Below are positions 12,143 to 24,377 of a stretch of 64,000 bases of DNA, piece after piece. Source of the stretch: Hygrophila difformis. Taxonomy: Eukaryota; Streptophyta; Magnoliopsida; Lamiales; Acanthaceae. The translations under genes and the position numbers were made by a program. The notes under the pieces are model-generated. The model had not been told where the DNA came from, did not search any database, and saw only the letters and a list, made by a program, of their open reading frames with translations. The stretch covers positions 52,300,902 through 52,364,901 of the forward strand of contig JAOANR010000003.1 in NCBI GenBank assembly GCA_030278955.1. Direction: 5' to 3'. Every line of letters starts with the position of its first letter. Position 1 is the first letter of the stretch.

Positions 12143-14425
12143 TTACTCCTTTTCAATCTCTTCCCTAACCCTCTCCAACGCCCTCTCCCTCCCTACCCTT
12201 AAGCCCAATCCCAAACTATCAGCAAGCTTTAGTGTTTCTTCCAATTCTACATAATCAACCAGCTTAACCCCACTCTTCAACCTCACAGTTTCAAACTGTA
12301 AAGTTGCAAACCCATTGTCTACCATTTCCAGTATAACCTGTCCTTTCGTCCTACTTCTTCCCTTTCCCTTTGTTGCCTTTGATCTATTCTTCCGAGCTTT
12401 CCGATTGTTGTTTTTCTTCCTCCCCGCAATTACCTTCACTACCGCCTCTTCCACCATCCTTACACTCTCTGCCACACACCTTTTCAATTCTTCTACCTTC
12501 TCCATTTCCCCATCTTCCAGCGCATGCACTGAGCCCAGAGAAAGATCTGGGCGCTCCGTGTCGCTCCCAGCCAATGCAACCTCACCAATTTCCCCCCCTG
12601 CCACACCAGTTTCTCCCTCCGACATAGACTCTCCAACATCTTCTAAACTAACTTCATTAACAACCCCAGACCGCATCCCTATCCCCTCCGCCCCGAATTC
12701 CAAATCTGCCACCAATTCGTTATTTAAAACCCTCTCCCACTGTACTACGCTAACGGTCCCATCCTTCTCCCCACTCTCCATTCCCCGATTTACACAGAGA
12801 TTCTTATCCCCGCATCCTTCTCTCAAAATCCCATTGTTATCAATACTAGCCTTAGTCCCATTAACCTCTGCCTCCCCCTCTACATTCCCCCTGGCCCATA
12901 TTAACCCTTTTTCAGAGACCTCAGTGTAGCCCAAAAAAGATCCATCGGAATTACCCTCAGCCCACTTCTCATGAATCCCCTTGGAATTCTTCTCATTTTC
13001 ATCGAGCCCATTATCAAGAGGCCCATCATCCTTAAGCCCTACCACTGCAGGCCCATTATCCTTAAGCCCTACCACTGCATACCCATCAACCCCTTCCCCA
13101 TCATCTTGGGATCCTTCCCTGCATGTCACCTTTGAGACGTCATGATGGCTAGCCGTATTTTTTGAACCCTCATCTTGGGAACCCTCCCTGCATGTCACCT
13201 TTAAGACTTCATTATGGCAAGCCGTTTTATTCGAACCAACATCTCTCCCATGCATTTCCCCAGACAGCCTTTGCTCTTCCCCATATTCGAAGGTCCCGGA
13301 CTTACCCTCAACCCTCACCTCTTCCACCTTCTCCACTACCGGCGTTTCCTTCTCCAGCGTCCCTTTCCGATTCTCCGGCGGCCGATCATCCTCTTCCACA
13401 TCCGGCACCACCACGTCCTCACAAAAATTAATCACAACCCTCACCATTGACCTCCACTTCCCCACTTGTACCCTAACCATCGATGGTGGATCAACACTCT
13501 CTTTCAACTCAACCAGCATCTTTGCCTAATCAAAACGTTTGTTCTTCATGGTCTCACTATGAACACTAATCACCCTTCCCCATCCTCTAGCAATTTTCTG
13601 TAAATTTTCCTGACTCCATGCTATGTACGGTAGCCCAAATATGTACGTCCAAACCAAGTTTTTAGTCACCATAACACCAGCAGCCCATCGCCTCTTCCAG
13701 TCAGTCATACTGTGATCCCTCCGATCCTTTACAAAGTTATCCCGATCTACAACTTCTTTGAACACCACCACCACTATCAAACCCCCTCCATATAGTACAT
13801 CTTCACAATCCTGATATTCACTATAAAGCCACTTTTGAAACCCTACCAACTTATCAAGCTTCCACAATTTCACCACCACCCCCCTTTGTAGCCTTTCCTC
13901 TTCACTATGCACCACCTTCAGATTCACAATATCCTTATTCATATTCCTGTTATCAGCTTCCTTCCAAAACCTACCCCCTTTAATTACTTCCGCATATGAC
14001 CTTTCATCCCTCCATGCATCGTTACTTATCTTTCCCACTTGCTTGAGGCCCCCATTCCCTTCTCCATCTATTATCCTGATAGATTTCCCCTTGTTGACTA
14101 CTGCTCCCCTACTTCCCCAGCTTCTCTGTCTTCTTGGGACAGCCCAACCAGTCCGCAGTCTTCTCCCTTGGAAAACCTTACCCTGCAAATTCTTCATGAC
14201 CTCTCCCGCCTCCTCTCTACTTGGGAACCTAAAGAACCCAAACTTAAACCCTGTCTCCAGCCATCTTCTATTTGGGATGAACCAATTCTTCACTTTAGCT
14301 ATCTTGTTAATCTCACGGAGCACCTCTATATTTCCGACCTCTGCAGGGATATTCCCTACAAAGATCCCCACCAGGTCCCCACTCTTCTTGTCGCCTTCCG
14401 CTTCAGACCTCCTCTTGTCTCTACA
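12143..14425 (-). pseudogene. LINE ORF1, RRM nucleic-acid-binding protein
   Basis: From about 14371 the frame reads GIFVGNIPAEVGN and then GFKFGFFRFPSREEA, the RNP2- and RNP1-like strands of an RRM, within the first ~70 residues. The middle part is acidic and low in complexity, and the C-terminus has a basic patch (near 12340-12420). The frame is interrupted once, by a TAG at 13526-13528, and the same frame resumes to 12143, about 745 codons in all. No CCHC knuckle is seen. ORF1 proteins of this RRM type coat LINE RNA. Codons upstream of 14371 (RRSEAEGDKKSGDLV) are also open, so the true start may lie beyond the junction. Confidence 0.7.
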
Positions 14426-14431
14426 AAGATA

Positions 14432-17005
14432 TGAATGAAGTTGATGTTGAATGTGAGAATGATAATATACTTAATTACTTAAATGTGATTGCTTTTGAAG
14501 ACAATGTGCTTATTGATATTCCTAGTGTTTATGTGGGAAATGATTATTTGAATAAATCACTTGATATTGAAAGTGAGAATGATAATAGTCATTCTAGGAA
14601 AGATAGTTCTTTTAGAGCATTTCATTTATTTGATTATTTAATTGATGCTAGAAATTGGGATGCCCTAAATGCTGATATGATTGATTTATCCATTATAAAG
14701 GGAGATGGTACCATTCATAAAGGGCCAAAAGATAAAAAAATTCTAGGTAATTTTTGATAAATTGTATTCTAAAGTTTTACCCAATTAACAAATGAAGGTT
14801 TTGGAGATAGGATACATGTTGGTAAAGACGTAAATAACCCGAAACAGGTATTGAACATGTTAAAAATATGACCACTTGGTATGAAATGCATTTGAGGTAT
14901 CAAAAAAATAAAATAAATTATTGATAAAACAGCTCGAGAATTAATTGAAAGACAAAAAACTTACTGGGAAAATGTTTTACTTAGAATTTATTCAATAGTG
15001 AAGTTTCTTGCTAAGATATTGAAGTTTCTCGCTAAGCATAATTTGGCATTTCGAGGTATTAATGAGAAATTTATTGTTTTGGTAAACATTGACGACTATG
15101 TGTCGGCAAAGGTCACAAATTACAACGGGAGAAAAAGAGGAGGGATAGTGGGCGGGTGCGAATCGAACCCCCAACCTATGGTTGAAAGGCAGGAGAGATG
15201 ACCACAAGGGTAAAGTCTCATTCCCACTAATGAGAAATTGTTTCAAGATAACAATGGAAACTTCTTGTGTCTAATTGAAATGTTGGCTAAATTTGATCCA
15301 ATAGATCAAAAAAATCTTAGGCGCATAAAATATGATGACTTCTTGTATTCAAAATGACTTTTTTCTTTTGCTTATTTCAAAGATTGTAATTGAAATTATT
15401 AAAAAGATAAAGCAAGCATAATATTTCTCAATAATACTTGACTATAACCCCGATGTTTTCCATAAAAAAACAAATGTCCATCATTATATGTTAATATTTC
15501 TAATCCTTTCTTCAATTTCTTGGATTTTTTTAATGTTAATGATACAAGTGGCCAGGGACTTTTTAATGTCGTACGGGATGACTTAAAAAATATTAGTCTT
15601 GATATACTTGATGTTCTACGATAAAGCTATGATAATGGCTCAAACATGTAACGAAAACATCAAGAAGCTAGTGCAGAAGAAACTTTTAGGTATAAATCCA
15701 AGAGCATGTGGTTGGCATAGCCTTAACATATGTGACGTGACAAATATTTGTATGAAAGTACGAGACTTTTTTGGCATTATTCGAGGAATCTATACTTTAT
15801 TTTAACATTCTACTAATAGATGGCGAATTTTGTAAGATAATGTGAAAGGTTTAACTCCTAAATCCTTTTCATATACTTGTTGGTAGAGTAGCGTGGAGAG
15901 TGTTAGAGCAATGAGAAATCTTCGAGAAGCTTTACTTCAAGCTACAGACGAGAATAATGATTATAAAGTGAAGAGTGAAGCTAAATCATTAGCGAATAAT
16001 GAATTTGAAGATAATGAGCTTTTGGTGTCTATTATTGTTTGGCTTGATATATTAGAAGCAATTAATTTGGTTAGTATTGCAATCTAAAAAATATTGGTTG
16101 ATGTTGCTATTGAGAAAACAAAAGGTTTGATTTCTAATTTTGAGAAGTATATAGAAAATGGTTTTCAAGATGCTTTTGGATAATGATAAATAAATTGCTA
16201 TTAAATTTGAAATTGATTCGATTTTTGAAAAAAAAAAAGTGAAATTAAAAGAAAAAAATACTTTTGAACAAGCCATTGAACAATATCAACAATACTTTTG
16301 AAAAAAAATGCTATTAAATACTTTTTTTGCTTTGTATTGTTGACCAAGCCATTGCTTCTCTTAATAATCCATTTGAACAATATCAACAATACGAAAGTAT
16401 TTTTGGTTTCTTATTTACTTCTCATATGTTGCAAACATTAGATGATATGAATTTGAGGTATAGTTCTACTATATTTGAAAATGTCCTAAAGCATAACCAA
16501 CAATTTGATATTGATGGTGATGAATTATTTGTGGAGTTGAAATTACTTACAGAAGTTTTGACGAAACCAAAAAAATGGGTCCTATTGACATTATTAATTA
16601 TTTGAAAGACTTGAAGTGTTTTCCTAATGTAATGATTGCATATAGAATTTTGTTAACTATTCTTGTTACGGTTACATCTGCATAGAGGAGCTTTCCAAAG
16701 TTAAAAATATTGAAGTCCTACTTGCGTTTTACAATGTTAAAGGAGAGACTTGTTGGTCTGGCAATGATAGTATTTGAGAATGATTTTTCAGAGAAAGTAA
16801 AATATGAGGACTTAGTTGATGATTTTGCCTCTAAAAAAAGTATTACAAGGATTACTCTATTTAAGAAGAAATATGTTATGTTATTTTCTTTTATTTAAAC
16901 ATTTGCAATTAATTTATGATATGTTAAGAGGGCCTAAAATTTTTATTAGAATATGGCCTCTGAAAATGATTGTACGACCTGTCTATGCAAAATAGTGCCG
17001 AACAC
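14432..17005 (+). pseudogene. hAT transposase fossil, copy 1
   Basis: Degenerate coding blocks run along the plus strand in several frames: an N-terminal acidic segment (14432-14757), a central segment (15340-15810), RSVESVRAMRNLREALL and LLVSIIVWLDILEA (15890-16090), and the C-terminal hAT dimerisation block PNVMIAYRILL...LKILKSYLRFTM...DLVDDFASKK (16620-16850). This matches plant TTF-type/ZMYM1-like hAT transposases with a DUF4371-like core. The copy at 37090-41130 is homologous throughout. A SINE interrupts this copy, and the LINE removes its upstream end. No intact protein can be made. Confidence 0.75.
15072..15227 (-). mobile_element. tRNA-derived SINE inside hAT copy 1
   Basis: The insertion is flanked by a 12-bp target duplication TAATGAGAAATT (15060-15071 and 15228-15239). 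The empty site is visible in the other hAT copy near 37870-37895. On the minus strand it has a tRNA-like head with a B-box-like GGTTCGATTCGC and a 3' tail AATTTGTG...CCGACACATAGTCGTCAATG, shared with the SINE at 52624-52875. The 3' end is only T/A-rich in plus orientation, so its poly-A tail has decayed. Confidence 0.85.
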
Positions 17006-17589
17006 CATATCCTAATGACACTTTTCTCTTAGCTTGTAAAATTATAAAATAAAATATACTTGATGTTTTAATAAATCTTCATCACAAGGGCACTACAATG
17101 GTTTCAAGAATGGTGCAGTTGATAACTATATTCATTTTAGATACTTAAGATCCAAAAACAGTGTCAAAATTGCATTCACGACTTGAATAAGAAGCGATCA
17201 TCATAAAAGAACAGCATGTGGATGTATTTAGCAAAATTGTGCTATTCATTTAAATGCCAAATTGAAAGTATTGCAAAGAGTAGTTTTTTCCCTAAACACA
17301 AATCGACTCATCAATCGTAGTAAACTCTAATTCACAAGGCTTAAACCCGCGATGCACACATGTCACGAACCACGCAAAAAACCTAGAATAAAGCGTCGTT
17401 TAAACTCTCAGAAAACGAGCCTTGAAAAAGACAACAAATAAAAGGACCAATGAACCAAACAGTCAATATTGTGCCGGAAAAGAATTTAATTGATCACTTA
17501 TCTCTGATCTCATCTGATGGAAGACTTATCACTCTTGATGGTTCTCATTGTGGAATTTCTTCAGGATGCACCACACTTTTATGCTTGTT

Positions 17590-18101
17590 CTAGTTCGCTA
17601 TTATGAATCGGTAGCATAACCATACCAAAATACCAAATAGAATCCCAACCATTATAGCCATCCACACACCGACAGCGATTAGTGCTATCCGGTTAGAATC
17701 ATTATTGGGTATTAGGGCTGGGACTGGGGCATCTGCCGGCAGATTAATTTTGCTCTTTTCATTCAATGAGTTCCCTTTCCCCAATCTCCTTTGCCCCTGT
17801 ATTGGAATGGGAGGAGGAATCGACAAATTTCCAACAATGCCTGAATAAGTGAAACACAGAAGAATAATAAGTATTTCTGTTCCAAGGAATTTGATCCGAG
17901 TATATACATGAGTTAAGCTACGAAACCTGAAGGATATAGTTCGGTTGGGCTACTCGGATTGTACTCTTTGGGTGAAATAATAGCTCCATCGATGATCAAG
18001 AATGGCTCATGTGCTGCTGTGACTCTGGAACTTAACACGCGGAAGAACAACAAAGATAAACAGACAGCAATGATCCTGCAGCTTCGCGAACCCCACGCCA
18101 T
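17590..18101 (-). CDS. Unrecognised small secreted/TM protein, copy 1
   Basis: I do not recognise the family. The model joins 18101-17927 to 17840-17590 across an 86-bp intron (donor TTCAG|GTTTCG, acceptor TTATTCAG|GC) and gives 141 aa. A non-coding exon probably precedes it (donor CAG|GTATATCC at 18192/18191, acceptor TTTCTACAG at 18108). The product has an N-terminal signal peptide (hydrophobic run IIAVCLSLLFFRVLSS, then cleavage near VTAAHEP), a short Pro-rich lumenal part (SIPPPIPIQGQ), and a C-terminal transmembrane helix (ALIAVGVWMAIMVGILFGIL) with a short cytosolic tail. Its paralogue at 41910-42476 has the same structure. Indels between the two coding parts are multiples of three, which suggests real coding genes. 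Confidence 0.55.
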
Positions 18102-18389
18102 TTCTTTCTGTAGAAATCAAGACTTTAGTGTGGTAACACACATGAAATTTCAATGCACTGCAACGTTTATGAATGAAGAAAAAGGATATACCTGACAAGA
18201 ATCTTTCTTCAGATAGAATGCAGCTTCTGGCCACTAAAATTGAAAACACAGTTTAAAGGTGTGTATCGATCCTGATGTCCCAAATCACTTCCAATATTTC
18301 TGGACTGATGAGTAACTGTAAAAAAGAAAGCAAGATGGGATTCAAGAAACTAGAGAGAAGATGACGAAACATATAGTTGGAATCAAGAG

Positions 18390-18397
18390 TATAAATA
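18390..18397. promoter_or_regulatory. TATA-like motif upstream of copy-1 gene
   Basis: TATAAATA on plus (TATTTATA on minus) lies about 200 bp upstream of the end of the non-coding first exon of the minus-strand gene. The same motif is kept in the duplicate at 48201-48208, now separated from its gene by a Ty1-copia insertion. Its orientation relative to the gene is not canonical, so its use is inferred. Confidence 0.35.
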
Positions 18398-18754
18398 ACC
18401 AAAACACAATGTCACACCAACTTAATTACTATAGGTATATTGATATTTAACATTTCATCATTTTATTAGACTTTTAGATTAATCAATGTTGCGCAATATT
18501 TTATGAAGGTTGAGTAATATAAAACATATTAATTCATTAAGAAGAAACACCCACGATCCAATAAATTACACTCGCGCCAAAACGTAATCAATCAACATAA
18601 CGTTTCCATCACAAAAAGACGACACGTTTGACAAGCCTTCCTAAGTCGGCCGCTCATCACAAGTGAAGTCGTTGTTTTAGAATATATTAAAAATCGTTCG
18701 TTCTACGCATGAGTTTTGTTCTCATCATCTGATACGATCTGTTCAAATATTTTT

Positions 18755-19315
18755 TGTGGACATTTTGTGGCCCATACCACTTTGGCAAAGCCAAGCATAT
18801 GATGGCCCTTGTGATCCATTCATCTAGGGCAGCCCACAATCTCAAAGCCCTCTTTGGCCTGCTCCTTTTTCCTGGTATGGTAATCGCATCATCTCCATTA
18901 CTGCAGATTCTTCTCTTCCCCAATTCATGGCTGTGCAATTAAACCATTCCTTTCACCCCTTGATTCCCATAATCAAATCCCTACAATTGCTCAACCCTTC
19001 CAGCAATATCTGTGAATCTCCCTATAAATACCATCCATCTTGGCCAACCTAGATATACCAGAAATCTCATCCCTCCTCCTCTGTGAACTGACCTTTGTGA
19101 TACCCTTGAGATTGTGGCTCTCTCTGTGATCGGTGAAATTCTTGGTGTTTCAAATGTATAATGCTTGGTGCAAAATGGGGATGGTCCTGAGTCCTAATCA
19201 TCTTTGATTTCGTATCATATTTTCTTCTATTTTGATTTCTTTGTGAACTTCTTTTGTTTCTCTTTTCAATTCCCTACTGCCTTGGGTTTTCTTTTGGTTT
19301 CTTGAAATTACAACA
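18755..19315 (+). repeat. 5' LTR of outer Ty1-copia
   Basis: It opens TGTGGACATT and ends GAAATTACAACA. It matches 36060-36619 nearly base for base. An internal CTATAAATACC near 19022-19032 is a probable TATA box for the element. Confidence 0.95.
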
Positions 19316-19316
19316 G

Positions 19317-19328
19317 TGGTATCAGAGC
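19317..19328 (+). other. Primer binding site of outer Ty1-copia
   Basis: TGGTATCAGAGC, complementary to the 3' end of initiator Met-tRNA, directly follows the 5' LTR after one spacer base. Confidence 0.9.
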
Positions 19329-19456
19329 TTTTGGTGAAACCCGATCCATCAGAAACCAAAATTGGAGAGTAAATTAGGGCCAAAAACTGGGAACCCAATT
19401 TGTTCACTCCCAGACCGTTCATTCTTCCTCTCTCCCGCTACGCTGCCCGCTGCCAC

Positions 19457-22400
19457 TGTAATACCATAGAAATTACCCGAAATAATTGTAATTCACTAAA
19501 GAGACTTTTATTCAATATTTAAACACTTGCTTAAAGAATTAGTATATTGATTTTTCTACAAAACAACACTTGAAAAACTATATATGTAAATTTGTCTTTT
19601 CCAAAAGAAATATGAATTTCAATATCATGGGTAATAGAATTATATACTTTATGGAATATTTTTAAATCTATTGTTTAAATTATATATATAAGTTTTTATA
19701 TATATACACATTTTGGTCTTGAAAATTATTATGAGGATAGTATGTGAATATTTTAAGTACTTTGATCTTCATTATGGAATAAATTTTTATAAAAATAAAA
19801 GTATGAGTTTTTATGTGAATCTATGAGAATTAACTTTTATATATAAGAAAATATATTCATAGATTATAATTTTTATTTGATGATGACATGAAGACTTTGT
19901 GGTTTGAGTATTGTTATGAATAAAATAAAACCATGCAAGTATATTATTATTATCTTTTGAAAGCACATTAATATAAATACAATACTTGAAATAAATAAAT
20001 AAATATTATATTATCATATCCAACTCATTGAGTATAAATGCATGCCACTAAATAATGGCAAAAATAATGATTTTTGTAGACAAGCTAATACTTCAATCAT
20101 TTTCATGATACACTACTTACACAAATATAAGGTTAAAAGCAATTGCAAGAAATTTTCTTCCTAAACAAATAGATGAAAAATCCACATGATTAACAAGTGT
20201 CTTGGATGAATGGCTAGCAAAGAAAGGTGATCAATTATCTCTTGAACCCACCAATATTAATAGCCTCCATAATAGGCAAACCATTATGTTAATAGACAAC
20301 ATGATGGACAAAATTAATAGCCTCCCAAATTAATAGCCTCTTTGTTAGGCTATATGGACCAGATGAGTGGATACAAATACTCTAACCATTATTGCTCAAG
20401 ACACACTTAATTGGATGATTGGTGAGGTTGTAATCACTCTCACAATGTGTCATGTTCAATTGTTCAAATCTTAGCCTATAAATAGATGGAGTTTCTAGCC
20501 TTCAAATACACCAATCTCATCCATCTCATTAGCCAAATTCACTACCCATTTTATTCTTCAAAGTTCTCCCACATAGTGAGCATATCTTAAGGATTGTGGA
20601 GTCTTGTAGGCTTGGCAACCTTCATCATTCTAAGAGTTCTAACTCTTCTCAACACTTGGTTAGTAAGATATCATCCTTGAAACTTGTATCTTAGAGATCT
20701 AAATCTTTTATTTTTATACTATAAATTGATTTCCCTCTATTTGTCGAATTTCAGCGAAACCCGTAATTTGTGGTGCGAATCTTGTATTATAACGGCCATT
20801 ATCTTTGAATCTCCTTGCTCTTATACATCAATTCAGTAAGTTAACACTCTCTACTTTAAGTTTGGAGATCCCATCCATGTTTTAAGAGTACAAAATTAGA
20901 ATTCCCTCATTATACCAAAATCTGTCCGTTTTTCGTTTACGTAAAGATCCATCTTTCTAAACTATTTTGGTTCATTAACCCTCAAAGGTTCCTTCATAAA
21001 ACTTGTTCCTTATTGAATTGAGTATAATTCTGGAAAATTTTATGATTTTTAGAACTCGTATCAAAAAGTTATGGGATCCAAGAAATGATAGTGTTTTCTG
21101 AAATCCGCATTTTTTAAGGTCCTAAGTATCTCAAAGCCAAATGGTTTATTCATGAAAAATATTTATCTATGTGTTATCTACCTTGTGGTAAAATTTTAGA
21201 ATTTTTGGTCGCGAATTACTATTTTTAAAACCTGTTGAAAATTATAGAGTCACCATTGAATTTGTGGCAGAATACATGTTCTGAAAAGAACTCAAGTTTT
21301 GAACTGTTTCCATACCTTATTTTATAAAGTGTAAAACATGAAACTTGTTCAACTATGTGTTGAGTATCTACAGTTTAAATTTCATAGCAATCTCCTTTCA
21401 TATGAATTTTTAAACTGACTTGGCGTAAACTGCAATGTTGGACTTGATTTTTGGTCCAAATGAGAAATTGTTGGATTTTGAGATCCATGAAATGATATTT
21501 TCATATTTATGAGATATTGATATGGGAGTTAAATGTTGAAATGATATTTGACATTATTGAATGCCCTTGTTATGAGGTTACTCCCATGAAATTGTTGAAA
21601 ACTCTTTTAAAGAGGATATTATGTGGAAAATTGTGAAAAACACTTTTAAAAATCCATTGTGCACTATTGACTTGAGTAAGATGCCATACTTGATAGAGGG
21701 CTAATGCACTAGGGATGTGTCTTACGGGGCCTCCCCCTCTAAATATGCCAAGACGGCGTTGTTGATAAATTGTGCCAAAATGGCGTTGTTGCATGTATGA
21801 GTCTATACTCTTGGGTGTATCCGTGATGGGTTACCCGAGGCTCCGGAGTGTGTCTGTATATGAGTCCGCTGCATGCTGATCAAGACTTATGATCGATACG
21901 ATATGATATGATATATGGAAAGTGGTGTCCTCTTGTGCATAGTTGCTACAATGGTAAGATTGAAAGTTATTTATTTTGTTAAAGGTAATGTGTGTGATCC
22001 TTTTAAAAGAAAAAGTGAATTATTTTTTAAATGAGTGTCAACCACTATTTTAAAATCCACTTCTTAAAGTGGAGCGGGTTGACTTACTCAGTACCATTGT
22101 ACTGATAAAAAGTTGTTGTGTTATCTTTTTACAGATATTGGAGCTGGCATGTGAACTGCATCTCATGACATGAGCATTTGGGGATGGGATACCTTTCATC
22201 AAAAAGAATTTTGCTTTAAGGAACCACGTACTTTTAATTATTAATGTCCTATATATTGCCTTTAGTTATGCTTCCGCGTGAGAAAGAACAATGACTATGG
22301 TATTAAGTACTTTAAATTTTCTTATATCTATATTTTATAAAATTGGCAATTATTTTTAAAGTCCATACTACAAAAATCTATATGTGAATATATTTAGCCG

Positions 22401-22498
22401 TAGCACTTGTCAATTAAGTTAGCCAAAGGGCGAGCCTGACTGACAAGTGTGGCGGTAACATTCTGAAACCTTATGATGATGAATTTCGGGGTGTTACA
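19457..22498 (+). repeat. 5' LTR of Ty3-gypsy element
   Basis: About 3.04 kb and AT-rich, matching 28082-31320. A TATA box CTATAAATAGATGG lies near 20476. The difference of about 200 bp from the 3' LTR is mostly due to the LINE fragment at 28455-28642. Confidence 0.95.
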
Positions 22499-22501
22499 GA
22501 G

Positions 22502-22512
22502 TGGTATCAGAG
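22502..22512 (+). other. Primer binding site of Ty3-gypsy element
   Basis: TGGTATCAGAG, complementary to initiator Met-tRNA, begins four bases after the left LTR. Confidence 0.85.
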
Positions 22513-23122
22513 AGTTTTTTTAAACTCTAAGTATTTGTAAACTGTTAAATATAGAGCTGCATGAGGTGATTCTGTCTAAGGAGTCTGGTTTTTAAAGATT
22601 GCCCGTCAGCCGGTGGCTCTACTAGTCTTTCCTGGGAATGCGACTCTGTAGCTATATATTTTAACTAGTTGGCAAATTACTTAGAAGGCGATACCCTCTA
22701 ATCTTAGCATTTCTTGGTTAAATTTTGAGAAAGAAATCTGCAAAATATTTTTCAAAGGCCTATATGGGCTATGTTAAATTTTGAAACTTAGAAATTATTT
22801 TTGGGGTGGGGACATATGCATTCATGAGCATGCATCATTTTCTATAAAAATAAAATTAAATAAAAAAAATTGTTATGATAGACTAAGTCAGTTGACCTTA
22901 TCATAAGTGCTCTTTTTAAATTCTCTATCTTGTAATGTTTTCTAGATTTATGAAATAAAGCTTGTTATTTCATTCCTTCTAGTTAATCTCTCTCTAAATA
23001 AAGTCATACTCCTAACTTAGACATTTCTGCATTAACTCATCCTTATACTATGATCTAACGAGTTTTAGGACATAACCATCCCTTAGACTAGAACTCACTC
23101 TTGCTTAACCATCCTTAGCAGA

Positions 23123-24377
23123 ATGGCACCCCGTGCAAGGACTAGAAAAACCCTCCGAAGTGTTAATGCCCTCAACAACATGGAGCCACACCAAAATCTG
23201 AGCATGACTAACCACGAAGTGCCAGCACAGGGTGTACCCAATCAATAAGCTGTACCACCTGCACACAGCATACATCACCCTCACATCACCAACAATCAGG
23301 GCTTTCGACACAACATGGTACCTCCTAATCAGGGAGCACCCAACAACCAAACCCCTCAGAATCGAAACACGCCAAACTCGCTTGACAATGATCGCCTAAG
23401 GATCATTGAGCAAATACTCATTGCCTTGGGTCAGGGTCAAATTAATCAAGCCACAGCAGCTGTGCCGCCACCTCAAGCCCAGCTCAATCAACTTGCAGTG
23501 GTGAACCAATACAGACCACCTCGTTATAATGGGTAGGAAGACCCTACTAAATTGGAGGATTGGATAAAAAGTTTTATCAAGCTACTTGATGCGACTCGTT
23601 TCCCAGATAAGCAGAAGATTACTGTAGCCTCGTACTTTTTAGGAGATGATGCAGATGATTGGTGGCAGTTACATTAGAGAGAGCTAGATGATGATGAGGA
23701 GTATACATGGGAAAACTTTACAGAAGCTCTAATAGAAAGGTTTTTACTCTATGAGTACCAAAGCAGCAATGTATGAAAAGTTCCTATCGTTACGACAAGG
23801 AGCACAATCTGTACAAGAATACTATGTCAGATTCAAGGAGTTAGTCAGATTTGCTCCTAAGTTAGTCTCCACCGATGCCGAGAAGGCACAGAAGTTCGAA
23901 ATGGGATTAAACCTCTCCATTAGAGAAGTGGTGGCTGGAGTTCAGTATCCTACCCTCCAAGCGATCTACGATCGAGCTGTCGCAGTTTCTCATGTACAAC
24001 AAATGAAGAGAAAAGCCAGGGAGTCTAGACGCGGGTTCCAAGGACAGGACAAGAGGATTCGGGACAACCGAGGAAGCAGCAGCAACAACAACCACCTCAG
24101 CAACAATAAAGGCAATATTCGAGGTGGGCAGAATCGACCCGTCCAGGGAAACAAAGGAGGGGCCAACAATGGTACTAGAAACCATGAAGGGTACATACCA
24201 CAATGCCCAAAATGCAACAAGCCCCACTTGGCTAGAGGATGCCCCAAGCCGGGTACATGTTATAGATGTGGCCGAGAAGGTCATATGAGGAAGCAGTGTA
24301 AGACCCGCATTGAAAATATTACAAAAAGAGATGACCTTATCAATATCCCCACTCAGCCAAATAATCAGGATGTGTGA
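23123..24377 (+). pseudogene. Gypsy gag region, broken
   Basis: It opens at ATG 23123 (MAPRARTRKTLRSVNALNN). In-frame stops occur near 23249 (TAA), 23534 (TAG) and 23675 (TAG), then a frameshift near 23740, after which the frame from 23751 (MSTKAAMYEKFLSLRQG) continues to a TGA at 24375. Recognisable parts are a retrotransposon gag core (WWQLH...ERF, then SVQEYYVRFKELVRF) and a zinc knuckle CYRCGREGHMRKQC near 24260-24300. Gag would form the particle and bind RNA. Each stop can be explained by one base change in a Gln or Arg codon, as in methylated, decaying elements. Confidence 0.85.

Larger units (their letters stand above)
7918..14431 (-). mobile_element. L1-type LINE with RRM-type ORF1, degenerate
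   Basis: This is a non-LTR retrotransposon read on the minus strand: ORF1 (14425-12143), a gap of about 57 bp, then ORF2 (12085-7918) coding endonuclease, reverse transcriptase, a zinc-binding reverse-transcriptase-associated region and RNase H. The right boundary at 14431/14432 is abrupt against the hAT fossil, whose other copy (37255) continues upstream without a LINE. That places the 5' end of the LINE at the junction. A poly-A tail is not evident next to the stop at 7918, so the 3' end is lost or lies in the neighbouring repeat. Confidence 0.85.

Noticed and set aside
18687..18942. A protein shared by 18687-18942 and 36034-36267
   Set aside because: The similarity is that of the two copia LTRs; the frames start in flanking or internal sequence and have no independent support.
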